From Euwallacea fornicatus (lineage: Eukaryota; Arthropoda; Insecta; Coleoptera; Curculionidae): 64,000 bases of DNA. Location of the stretch: positions 62,001 to 126,000 of the forward strand of contig NW_027096014.1 of NCBI RefSeq assembly GCF_040115645.1, written 5' to 3'. Made by a program: the position numbers and the translations under genes. Shown piece by piece: positions 1 to 10,052 of the stretch (position 1 is its first letter; the number at the start of each line of letters is the position of its first letter). The notes below the pieces were generated by a model. It made no database searches. It was not told the origin of the DNA and was given only the letters and a program-made list of their open reading frames with translations.

Positions 1-30
1 GCTCGATAAGTTCGGCAAATGTGGACCAAA

Positions 31-43
31 TTTCTTAAAGAAA
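31..43. other. 13-bp perfect dyad TTTCTT-a-AAGAAA (one per monomer, variable)
   Basis: This is a perfect inverted repeat about one base, in the A/T-rich segment of the unit. Variants elsewhere keep the symmetry with a different pair at positions 4 and 10: TTTGTT-a-AACAAA (for example 3345-3357) and TTTTTT-a-AAAAAA (11020-11032). TTTTTT-a-AAGAAA (for example 723-735) is a one-mismatch form. Other G-type variants (TTTGTTACACAAA, TTTGTTAACCAAA) also keep G at position 4 with C at position 10. It may be a bending or cruciform-prone site or a dimeric-protein site. No direct evidence of function exists. Confidence 0.6.
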
Positions 44-160
44 GTTTCAAATTAATCAGCTCGACGAGATTTTGAAGATGTCACAACACATCATGATTGC
101 ATCTTGTTGACTTTCCAAGAAAAATAGTACTTTATGTGCTCAATCAGACTTTTGTGACTT

Positions 161-173
161 TTCAAACTTTGAA
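161..173. other. 13-bp perfect dyad TTCAAA-n-TTTGAA at the monomer end
   Basis: This perfect inverted repeat with one central base sits just before GCTCGATAA. Two common variants differ only in the central base (C or T), which leaves the symmetry intact. A third (TTCAATCTTTGAA) breaks one pair. In right-end units TTTTAAAGCTCG removes part of it. With the CTCG-a-CGAG dyad (60-68), ATCATGAT (90-97) and GAAG-8 bp-CTTC (171-186), each unit holds four or five short symmetric elements. Confidence 0.6.
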
Positions 174-346
174 GCTCGATAACTTCGGCAAATGTGGACA
201 AAATTTCTTAAAGAAAGTTTCAAATTAATCAGCTCGACGAGATTTTGAAGATGTCACAACACATCATGATTGCATCTTGTTGACTTTCCAATAAAAATAG
301 TACTTTATGTGCTCAAACACACTTTTGTGACTTTTCAAACTTTGAA
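174..346 (+). repeat. Representative 173-bp satellite monomer (short class)
   Basis: This is a complete unit of the short class, from GCTCGATAAC to the base before the next GCTCGATAAC at 347. Short units carry CAAACACACTTTTG, CAATCAGACTTTTG or CAAACAGACTTTTG in the variable patch before GTGACTTTTC. The CACA-cttt-TGTG form of this patch is an exact short inverted repeat, visible in this unit at 318-329. About 194 of the 366 complete units belong to this class, judging from total length. No reading frame stays open across the unit: TAA and TGA stops occur in every forward frame. A non-coding role is therefore assumed. Confidence 0.9.
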
Positions 347-355
347 GCTCGATAA

Positions 356-372
356 CTTCGGGAAATGTGGGC
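356..372 (+). other. CENP-B-box-like 17-mer, best-matching variant
   Basis: The mammalian CENP-B box core is N-TTCG-NNNN-A-NN-CGGG-N. This segment, CTTCGGGAAATGTGGGC, matches TTCG, the central A and three of CGGG: 8 of 9 fixed positions. The common form, CTTCGGCAAATGTGGAC, or its GTTCGG variant (for example 10-26), matches 7 of 9. The 8-of-9 form marks 13 units, with GTGGGCC near 367, 26893, 34734, 36473, 38912, 40307, 41000, 42745, 43780, 45175, 45869, 47612 and 50229. Binding by any protein is not shown by sequence and a chance match is possible. Confidence 0.4.
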
Positions 373-1387
373 CAAATTTGTTACACAAAGTTTCAAATTA
401 ATCAGCTCGACGAGATTTTGAAGATGTCACAACAAATCATGATTGCATCTTGTTGACTTTCCAAGAAAAATAGTACTTTATGTGCTCAAACACACTTTTG
501 TGACTTTTCAATCTTTGAAGCTCGATAACTTCGGGAAATGTGGACCAAATTTCTTAAAGAAAGTTTCAAATTAATCAGCTCGACGAGATTTTGAAGATGT
601 CACAACACATCATGATTGCGTCTTGTTGACTTTCCAAGAAAAATAGTACTTTATGTGCTCAAACACACTTTTGTGACTTTTCAATCTTTGAAGCTCGATA
701 ACTTCGGGAAATGTGGACCAAATTTTTTAAAGAAAGTTTCAAATTAATCAGCTCGACGAGATTTTGAAGATGTCACAACACATCATGATTGCATCTTGTT
801 GACTTTCCAAGAAAAATAGTACTTTATGTGCTCAAACACACTTTTGTGACTTTTCAAACTTTGAAGCTCGATAACTTCGGGAAATGTGGACCAAATTTTT
901 TAAAGAAAGTTTCAAATTAATCAGCTCGACGAGATTTTGAAGATGTCACAACACATCATGATTGCATCTTGTTGACTTTCCAAGAAAAATAGTACTTTAT
1001 GTGCTCAAACACACTTTTGTGACTTTTCAATCTTTGAAGCTCGATAACTTCGGGAAATGTGGACCAAATTTCTTAAAGAAAGTTTCAAATTAATCAGCTC
1101 GACGAGATTTTGAAGATGTCACAACACATCATGATTGCGTCTTGTTGACTTTCCAAGAAAAATAGTACTTTATGTGCTCAAACACACTTTTGTGACTTTT
1201 CAATCTTTGAAGCTCGATAACTTCGGGAAATGTGGACCAAATTTCTTAAAGAAAGTTTCAAATTAATCAGCTCGACGAGATTTTGAAGATGTCACAACAC
1301 ATCATGATTGCATCTTGTTGACTTTCCAATAAAAATAGTACTTTATGTGCTCAAACACACAACTTTTGTGACTTTTCAAACTTTGAA

Positions 1388-1563
1388 GCTCGATAAGTTC
1401 GGGAAATGTGGACCAAATTTCTTAAAGAAAGTTTCAAATTAATCAGCTCGACGAGATTTTGAAGATGTCACAACACATCACGATTGCATCTTGTTGACTT
1501 TCCAATAAAAATAGTACTTTATGTGCTCAAACACACAACTTTTGTGACTTTTCAAACTTTGAA
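1388..1563 (+). repeat. Representative 176-bp satellite monomer (long class)
   Basis: This is a complete unit of the long class. It differs from the 173-bp class by three extra bases in the patch after TATGTGCTC, here CAAACACACAACTTTTG. Other long-class patches are CACACGCACAACTTTTGTTAC, CACACACACAAC, CAAACACAGAAC, CAAACACAAAAC, CAAACACAAATCATTTATGAC, CAAACACAATTCATTTATGAC and CAAACACACATATTTTG. About 172 of the 366 complete units are long. Because all length variation is confined to this patch and to a single 3-bp step, the phase of the array never drifts by any other amount. Confidence 0.9.
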
Positions 1564-1620
1564 GCTCGATAAGTTCGGCAAATGTGGACAAAATTTCTTA
1601 AAGAAAGTTTCAAATTAATC

Positions 1621-1631
1621 AGCGCGGCGAG
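1621..1631 (+). repeat. AGCGCGGCGAG monomer sub-family marker (first of 27)
   Basis: The common AGCTCGACGAG is replaced by AGCGCGGCGAG through two linked changes. This raises local CpG count and breaks the CTCG-a-CGAG dyad. I located 27 examples: 1621, 6337, 11399, 14540, 16622, 16798, 19244, 23265, 23441, 24488, 25362, 28321, 29195, 33550, 35292, 39125, 41383, 43993, 46251, 50618, 55665, 56539, 57941, 58293, 60915, 61267 and 63716. I saw no unit with only one of the two changes, so they derive from one ancestral unit. The marker is useful for reading block offsets. Confidence 0.85.
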
Positions 1632-3138
1632 ATTTTGAAGATGTCACAACACATCATGATTGCATCTTGTTGACTTTCCAATAAAAATAGTACTTTATGT
1701 GCTCAAACACACAACTTTTGTGACTTTTCAAACTTTGAAGCTCGATAAGTTCGGGAAATGTGGACCAAATTTCTTAAAGAAAGTTTCAAATTAATCAGCT
1801 CGACGAGATTTTGAAGATGTCACAACACATCATGATTGCATCTTGTTGACTTTCCAATAAAAATTGTACTTTATGTGCTCAAACACACTTTTGTGACTTT
1901 TCAAACTTTGAAGCTCGATAACTTCGGGAAATGTGGACAAAATTTCTTAAAGAAAGTTTCAAATTAATCAGCTCGACGAGATTTTGAAGATGTCACAACA
2001 CATCATGATTGCATCTTGTTGACTTTCCAAGAAAAATAGTACTTTATGTGCTCAATCAGACTTTTGTGACTTTTCAAACTTTGAAGCTCGATAACTTCGG
2101 CAAATGTGGACAAAATTTTTTAAAGAAAGTTTCAAATTAATCAGCTCGACGAGATTTTGAAGATGTCACAACACATCATGATTGCATCTTGTTGACTTTC
2201 CAATAAAAATAGTACTTTATGTGCTCAAACACACAACTTTTGTGACTTTTCAAACTTTGAAGCTCGATAAGTTCGGGAAATGTGGACCAAATTTCTTAAA
2301 GAAAGTTTCAAATTAATCAGCTCGACGAGATTTTGAAGATGTCACAACACATCACGATTGCATCTTGTTGAATTTCCAAGAAAAATAGTACTTTATGTGC
2401 TCAAACACAAATCATTTATGACTTTTCAAATTTTGAAGCTCGATAAGTTCGGCAAATGTGGACAAAATTTCTTAAAGAAAGTGTCAAAGTAATCACCTCA
2501 ACGAGATTTTGAAGATGTCACAACACATCATGATTGCGTCTTGTTGAATTTCCAAGAAAAATAGTACTTTATGTGCTCACACACACAACTTTTGTTACTT
2601 TTCAAACTTTGAAGCTCGATAACTTCGGCAAATGTGGACCAAATTTCTTAAAGAAAGTTTCAAATTAATCAGCTCGACGAGATTTTGAAGATGTCACAAC
2701 ACATCATGATTGCATCTTGTTGAATTTCCAAGAAAAATAGTACTTTATGTGCTCAAACACAAATCATTTATGACTTTTCAAATTTTGAAGCTCGATAAGT
2801 TCGGCAAATGTGGACAAAATTTCTTAAAGAAAGTGTCAAAGTAATCACCTCAACGAGATTTTGAAGATGTCACAACACATCATGATTGCGTCTTGTTGAA
2901 TTTCCAAGAAAAATAGTACTTTATGTGCTCACACACACTTTTGTGACTTTTCAATCTTTGAAGCTCGATAACTTCGGGAAATGTGGACCAAATTTCTTAA
3001 AGAAAGTTTCAACTTAATCAGCTCGACGAGATTTTGAAGATGTCACAACACATGATGATTACATCTTGTTGAACTTCCAAGAAAAATAGTACTTTATGTG
3101 CTCAAACACACATATTTTGTGACTTTTCAAACTTTGAA

Positions 3139-3490
3139 GCTCGATAACTTTGGCAAATGTGGACCAAATTTGTTAACCAAAGTGTCAAATTAATCAGCTC
3201 GACGAGATCTTTAAAATGACAAAACAATTCATAATTGCATCTTGTTGAATTTCCAAGAAAAATAGCACTTTATGTGCGCAAACACACAACTTTTGTGACA
3301 TTTCAAACTTTGTAGCACGATAACTTCGGCAAATGTGGACCAAATTTGTTAAACAAAGTGTTAAATTAATCAGCTCGACGAGATTTTGAAGATGTCACAA
3401 CACATCATGATTGCATCTTGTTGACTTTCCAAGAAAAATAGTACTTTATGTGCTCAAACACAGAACTTTTGTGACTTTTCAAATTTTGAA
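3139..3490 (+). repeat. Deviant monomer pair, copy 1
   Basis: Two adjacent 176-bp units are the most diverged in the array. The first has ACTTTGGC for ACTTCGGC, TTTGTTAACCAAAG, and AGATCTTTAAAATGACA with AATTCATAATTG in place of the usual AGATTTTGAAGATGTCA and CATCATGATTG. It also has ATAGCACTTTATGTGCGC. The second starts GCACGATAAC and has TTTGTTAAACAAAGTGTTAAATT. Lengths are unchanged, so the divergence is by substitution only. The pair may be a relic of an older satellite variant carried along by segmental amplification. Confidence 0.85.
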
Positions 3491-5336
3491 GCTCGATAAG
3501 TTCGGCAAATGTGGAGCAAATTTCTTAAAGAAAGTTTCAAATTAATCAGCTCGACGAGATTTTGAAGATGTCACAACACATCATGATTGTATCTTGTTGA
3601 CTTTCCAAGAAAAATAGTACTTTATGTGCTCAAACACAGAACTTTTGTGACTTTTCAAATTTTGAAGCTCGATAAGTTCGGCAAATGTGGAGCAAATTTC
3701 TTAAAGAAAGTTTCAAATTAATCAGCTCGACGAGATTTTGAAGATGTCACAACACATCATGATTGCATCTTGTTGACTTTCCAAGAAAAATAGTACTTTA
3801 TGTGCTCAAACAGACTTTTGTGACTTTTCAAACTTTGAAGCTCGATAACTTCGGCAAATGTGGACAAAATTTCTTAAAGAAAGTTTCAAATTAATCAGCT
3901 CGACGAGATTTTGAAGATGTCACAACACATCATGATTGCATCTTGTTGACTTTCCAATAAAAATAGTACTTTATGTGCGCAAACACACAACTTTTGTGAC
4001 ATTTCAAACTTTGTAGCACGATAACTTCGGCAAATGTGGACCAAATTTGTTAAACAAAGTGTTAAATTAATCAGCTCGACGAGATTTTGAAGATGTCACA
4101 ACACATCATGATTGCATCTTGTTGACTTTCCAAGAAAAATAGTACTTTATGTGCTCAAACACAGAACTTTTGTGACTTTTCAAATTTTGAAGCTCGATAA
4201 GTTCGGCAAATGTGGAGCAAATTTCTTAAAGAAAGTTTCAAATTAATCAGCTCGACGAGATTTTGAAGATGTCACTACACATCATGATTGCGTCTTGTTG
4301 AATTTCCAAGAAAAATAGTACTTTATGTGCTCACACGCACAACTTTTGTTACTTTTCAAACTTTGAAGCTCGATAACTTCGGCAAATGTGGACCAAATTA
4401 CTTAAAGAAAGTTTCAAATTAATCAGCTCGACGAGATTTTGAAGATGTCACTACACATCATGATTGCGTCTTGTTGAATTTCCAAGAAAAATAGTACTTT
4501 ATGTGCTCACACGCACAACTTTTGTTACTTTTCAAACTTTGAAGCTCGATAACTTCGGCAAATGTGGACCAAATTACTTAAAGAAAGTTTCAAATTAATC
4601 AGCTCGACGAGATTTTGAAGATGTCACAACACATCATGATTGCATCTTGTTGACTTTCCAATAAAAATAGTACTTTATGTGCTCAAACACACTTTTGTGA
4701 CTTTTCAAACTTTGAAGCTCGATAACTTCGGGAAATGTGGACCAAATTTGTTACACAAAGTTTCAAATTAATCAGCTCGACGAGATTTTGAAGATGTCAC
4801 AACACATCATGATTGCATCTTGTTGACTTTCCAATAAAAATAGTACTTTATGTGCTCAAACACACTTTTGTGACTTTTCAAACTTTGAAGCTCGATAACT
4901 TCGGGAAATGTGGACAAAATTTCTTAAAGAAAGTTTCAAATTAATCAGCTCGACGAGATTTTGAAGATGTCACAACACATCATGATTGTATCTTGTTGAC
5001 TTTCCAATAAAAATAGTACTTTATGTGCTCAAACACACTTTTGTGACTTTTCAAACTTTGAAGCTCGATAACTTCGGCAAATGTGGACCAAATTTGTTAA
5101 ACAAAGTGTTAAATTAATCAGCTCGACGAGATTTTGAAGATGTCACAACACATCATGATTGCATCTTGTTGACTTTCCAAGAAAAATAGTACTTTATGTG
5201 CTCAAACACACTTTTGTGACTTTTCAAACTTTGAAGCTCGATAACTTCGGCAAATGTGGACCAAATTTGTTAAACAAAGTGTTAAATTAATCAGCTCGAC
5301 GAGATTTTGAAGATGTCACAACACATCATGATTGCA

Positions 5337-8300
5337 TCTTGTTGACTTTCCAAGAAAAATAGTACTTTATGTGCTCAAACACACTTTTGTGACTTTTCAA
5401 TCTTTGAAGCTCGATAACTTCGGGAAATGTGGACCAAATTTTTTAAAGAAAGTTTCAAATTAATCAGCTCGACGAGATTTTGAAGATGTCACAACACATC
5501 ATGATTGCATCTTGTTGACTTTCCAAGAAAAATAGTACTTTATGTGCTCAAACACACTTTTGTGACTTTTCAAACTTTGAAGCTCGATAACTTCGGGAAA
5601 TGTGGACCAAATTTTTTAAAGAAAGTTTCAAATTAATCAGCTCGACGAGATTTTGAAGATGTCACAACACATCATGATTGCATCTTGTTGACTTTCCAAG
5701 AAAAATAGTACTTTATGTGCTCAAACACACTTTTGTGACTTTTCAATCTTTGAAGCTCGATAACTTCGGGAAATGTGGACCAAATTTCTTAAAGAAAGTT
5801 TCAAATTAATCAGCTCGACGAGATTTTGAAGATGTCACAACACATCATGATTGCGTCTTGTTGACTTTCCAAGAAAAATAGTACTTTATGTGCTCAAACA
5901 CACTTTTGTGACTTTTCAATCTTTGAAGCTCGATAACTTCGGGAAATGTGGACCAAATTTCTTAAAGAAAGTTTCAAATTAATCAGCTCGACGAGATTTT
6001 GAAGATGTCACAACACATCATGATTGCATCTTGTTGACTTTCCAATAAAAATAGTACTTTATGTGCTCAAACACACAACTTTTGTGACTTTTCAAACTTT
6101 GAAGCTCGATAAGTTCGGGAAATGTGGACCAAATTTCTTAAAGAAAGTTTCAAATTAATCAGCTCGACGAGATTTTGAAGATGTCACAACACATCACGAT
6201 TGCATCTTGTTGACTTTCCAATAAAAATAGTACTTTATGTGCTCAAACACACAACTTTTGTGACTTTTCAAACTTTGAAGCTCGATAAGTTCGGCAAATG
6301 TGGACAAAATTTCTTAAAGAAAGTTTCAAATTAATCAGCGCGGCGAGATTTTGAAGATGTCACAACACATCATGATTGCATCTTGTTGACTTTCCAATAA
6401 AAATAGTACTTTATGTGCTCAAACACACAACTTTTGTGACTTTTCAAACTTTGAAGCTCGATAAGTTCGGGAAATGTGGACCAAATTTCTTAAAGAAAGT
6501 TTCAAATTAATCAGCTCGACGAGATTTTGAAGATGTCACAACACATCATGATTGCATCTTGTTGACTTTCCAATAAAAATTGTACTTTATGTGCTCAAAC
6601 ACACTTTTGTGACTTTTCAAACTTTGAAGCTCGATAACTTCGGGAAATGTGGACAAAATTTCTTAAAGAAAGTTTCAAATTAATCAGCTCGACGAGATTT
6701 TGAAGATGTCACAACACATCATGATTGCATCTTGTTGACTTTCCAAGAAAAATAGTACTTTATGTGCTCAATCAGACTTTTGTGACTTTTCAAACTTTGA
6801 AGCTCGATAACTTCGGCAAATGTGGACAAAATTTTTTAAAGAAAGTTTCAAATTAATCAGCTCGACGAGATTTTGAAGATGTCACAACACATCATGATTG
6901 CATCTTGTTGACTTTCCAATAAAAATAGTACTTTATGTGCTCAAACACACAACTTTTGTGACTTTTCAAACTTTGAAGCTCGATAAGTTCGGGAAATGTG
7001 GACCAAATTTCTTAAAGAAAGTTTCAAATTAATCAGCTCGACGAGATTTTGAAGATGTCACAACACATCACGATTGCATCTTGTTGAATTTCCAAGAAAA
7101 ATAGTACTTTATGTGCTCAAACACAAATCATTTATGACTTTTCAAATTTTGAAGCTCGATAAGTTCGGCAAATGTGGACAAAATTTCTTAAAGAAAGTGT
7201 CAAAGTAATCACCTCAACGAGATTTTGAAGATGTCACAACACATCATGATTGCGTCTTGTTGAATTTCCAAGAAAAATAGTACTTTATGTGCTCACACAC
7301 ACAACTTTTGTTACTTTTCAAACTTTGAAGCTCGATAACTTCGGCAAATGTGGACCAAATTTCTTAAAGAAAGTTTCAAATTAATCAGCTCGACGAGATT
7401 TTGAAGATGTCACAACACATCATGATTGCATCTTGTTGAATTTCCAAGAAAAATAGTACTTTATGTGCTCAAACACAAATCATTTATGACTTTTCAAATT
7501 TTGAAGCTCGATAAGTTCGGCAAATGTGGACAAAATTTCTTAAAGAAAGTGTCAAAGTAATCACCTCAACGAGATTTTGAAGATGTCACAACACATCATG
7601 ATTGCGTCTTGTTGAATTTCCAAGAAAAATAGTACTTTATGTGCTCACACACACTTTTGTGACTTTTCAATCTTTGAAGCTCGATAACTTCGGGAAATGT
7701 GGACCAAATTTCTTAAAGAAAGTTTCAACTTAATCAGCTCGACGAGATTTTGAAGATGTCACAACACATGATGATTACATCTTGTTGAACTTCCAAGAAA
7801 AATAGTACTTTATGTGCTCAAACACACATATTTTGTGACTTTTCAAACTTTGAAGCTCGATAACTTTGGCAAATGTGGACCAAATTTGTTAACCAAAGTG
7901 TCAAATTAATCAGCTCGACGAGATCTTTAAAATGACAAAACAATTCATAATTGCATCTTGTTGAATTTCCAAGAAAAATAGCACTTTATGTGCGCAAACA
8001 CACAACTTTTGTGACATTTCAAACTTTGTAGCACGATAACTTCGGCAAATGTGGACCAAATTTGTTAAACAAAGTGTTAAATTAATCAGCTCGACGAGAT
8101 TTTGAAGATGTCACAACACATCATGATTGCATCTTGTTGACTTTCCAAGAAAAATAGTACTTTATGTGCTCAAACACAGAACTTTTGTGACTTTTCAAAT
8201 TTTGAAGCTCGATAAGTTCGGCAAATGTGGAGCAAATTTCTTAAAGAAAGTTTCAAATTAATCAGCTCGACGAGATTTTGAAGATGTCACAACACATCAT

Positions 8301-10052
8301 GATTGTATCTTGTTGACTTTCCAAGAAAAATAGTACTTTATGTGCTCAAACACAGAACTTTTGTGACTTTTCAAATTTTGAAGCTCGATAAGTTCGGCAA
8401 ATGTGGAGCAAATTTCTTAAAGAAAGTTTCAAATTAATCAGCTCGACGAGATTTTGAAGATGTCACAACACATCATGATTGCATCTTGTTGACTTTCCAA
8501 GAAAAATAGTACTTTATGTGCTCAAACAGACTTTTGTGACTTTTCAAACTTTGAAGCTCGATAACTTCGGCAAATGTGGACAAAATTTCTTAAAGAAAGT
8601 TTCAAATTAATCAGCTCGACGAGATTTTGAAGATGTCACAACACATCATGATTGCATCTTGTTGACTTTCCAATAAAAATAGTACTTTATGTGCGCAAAC
8701 ACACAACTTTTGTGACATTTCAAACTTTGTAGCACGATAACTTCGGCAAATGTGGACCAAATTTGTTAAACAAAGTGTTAAATTAATCAGCTCGACGAGA
8801 TTTTGAAGATGTCACAACACATCATGATTGCATCTTGTTGACTTTCCAAGAAAAATAGTACTTTATGTGCTCAAACACAGAACTTTTGTGACTTTTCAAA
8901 TTTTGAAGCTCGATAAGTTCGGCAAATGTGGAGCAAATTTCTTAAAGAAAGTTTCAAATTAATCAGCTCGACGAGATTTTGAAGATGTCACTACACATCA
9001 TGATTGCGTCTTGTTGAATTTCCAAGAAAAATAGTACTTTATGTGCTCACACGCACAACTTTTGTTACTTTTCAAACTTTGAAGCTCGATAACTTCGGCA
9101 AATGTGGACCAAATTACTTAAAGAAAGTTTCAAATTAATCAGCTCGACGAGATTTTGAAGATGTCACTACACATCATGATTGCGTCTTGTTGAATTTCCA
9201 AGAAAAATAGTACTTTATGTGCTCACACGCACAACTTTTGTTACTTTTCAAACTTTGAAGCTCGATAACTTCGGCAAATGTGGACCAAATTACTTAAAGA
9301 AAGTTTCAAATTAATCAGCTCGACGAGATTTTGAAGATGTCACAACACATCATGATTGCATCTTGTTGACTTTCCAATAAAAATAGTACTTTATGTGCTC
9401 AAACACACTTTTGTGACTTTTCAAACTTTGAAGCTCGATAACTTCGGGAAATGTGGACCAAATTTGTTACACAAAGTTTCAAATTAATCAGCTCGACGAG
9501 ATTTTGAAGATGTCACAACACATCATGATTGCATCTTGTTGACTTTCCAATAAAAATAGTACTTTATGTGCTCAAACACACTTTTGTGACTTTTCAAACT
9601 TTGAAGCTCGATAACTTCGGGAAATGTGGACAAAATTTCTTAAAGAAAGTTTCAAATTAATCAGCTCGACGAGATTTTGAAGATGTCACAACACATCATG
9701 ATTGTATCTTGTTGACTTTCCAATAAAAATAGTACTTTATGTGCTCAAACACACTTTTGTGACTTTTCAAACTTTGAAGCTCGATAACTTCGGCAAATGT
9801 GGACCAAATTTGTTAAACAAAGTGTTAAATTAATCAGCTCGACGAGATTTTGAAGATGTCACAACACATCATGATTGCATCTTGTTGACTTTCCAAGAAA
9901 AATAGTACTTTATGTGCTCAAACACACTTTTGTGACTTTTCAAACTTTGAAGCTCGATAACTTCGGCAAATGTGGACCAAATTTGTTAAACAAAGTGTTA
10001 AATTAATCAGCTCGACGAGATTTTGAAGATGTCACAACACATCATGATTGCA
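5337..10052. repeat. 27-monomer higher-order repeat, 4,716 bp, copy 2
   Basis: This is the second tandem copy of the 4,716-bp block. Sequence identity between block and flank runs on to about 10,069, where AAGAAAAA at about 5,353 is matched by AATAAAAA. This marks the right limit of the duplicated register. Near-identity over 27 diverged units indicates amplification as one segment, by unequal exchange or break-induced copying. Independent homogenisation of single units would not produce it. The same signature could arise from an assembly duplication, so read depth should be consulted. Confidence 0.87.
7855..8206 (+). repeat. Deviant monomer pair, copy 2
   Basis: Exact-offset (4,716 bp) copy of the pair at 3,139, inside the second 27-monomer block. 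Confidence 0.85.

Larger units (their letters stand above)
621..5336. repeat. 27-monomer higher-order repeat, 4,716 bp, copy 1
   Basis: This block of 27 units (12 short, 15 long by length arithmetic) is repeated at once to the right with a constant offset of 4,716 bp. Diagnostic sites recur at that offset. They are AGCGCGGCGAG (1621 and 6337), AAATTGTACT (1861 and 6577), AACTTAATCAG (about 3010 and 7727), AGATCTTTAAAATG (3205 and 7921) and GTCACTACAC (about 4271 and 8987). The left limit is set by the first difference seen, GCG versus GCA at 620/5336, so the true start may lie further left. I found no difference between the copies at the sites compared, although an exhaustive base-by-base alignment was not possible by eye. 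Confidence 0.88.

Noticed and set aside
15..76. Short recurring reading frames beginning at ATGTGGACC or ATGTCACAAC in each unit
   Set aside because: They end after about 10 to 20 codons in every unit form, a TAA lies in frame just upstream, and their spacing follows the repeat. I found no long frame on either strand, so no coding gene is called.
281..300. AATAAA polyadenylation-signal-like sequence in many units
   Set aside because: It arises from the CCAATAAAAATAG variant in an A-rich stretch and no transcript unit is visible, so it has no annotation value.
621..10052. Treating the near-perfect 4.7- and 4.9-kb duplications as certain assembly errors
   Set aside because: Real satellites commonly hold such blocks, and nested events with different offsets and single-base differences in the second pair favour real duplication. 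Read data would be needed to decide, so this is kept only as a caution.
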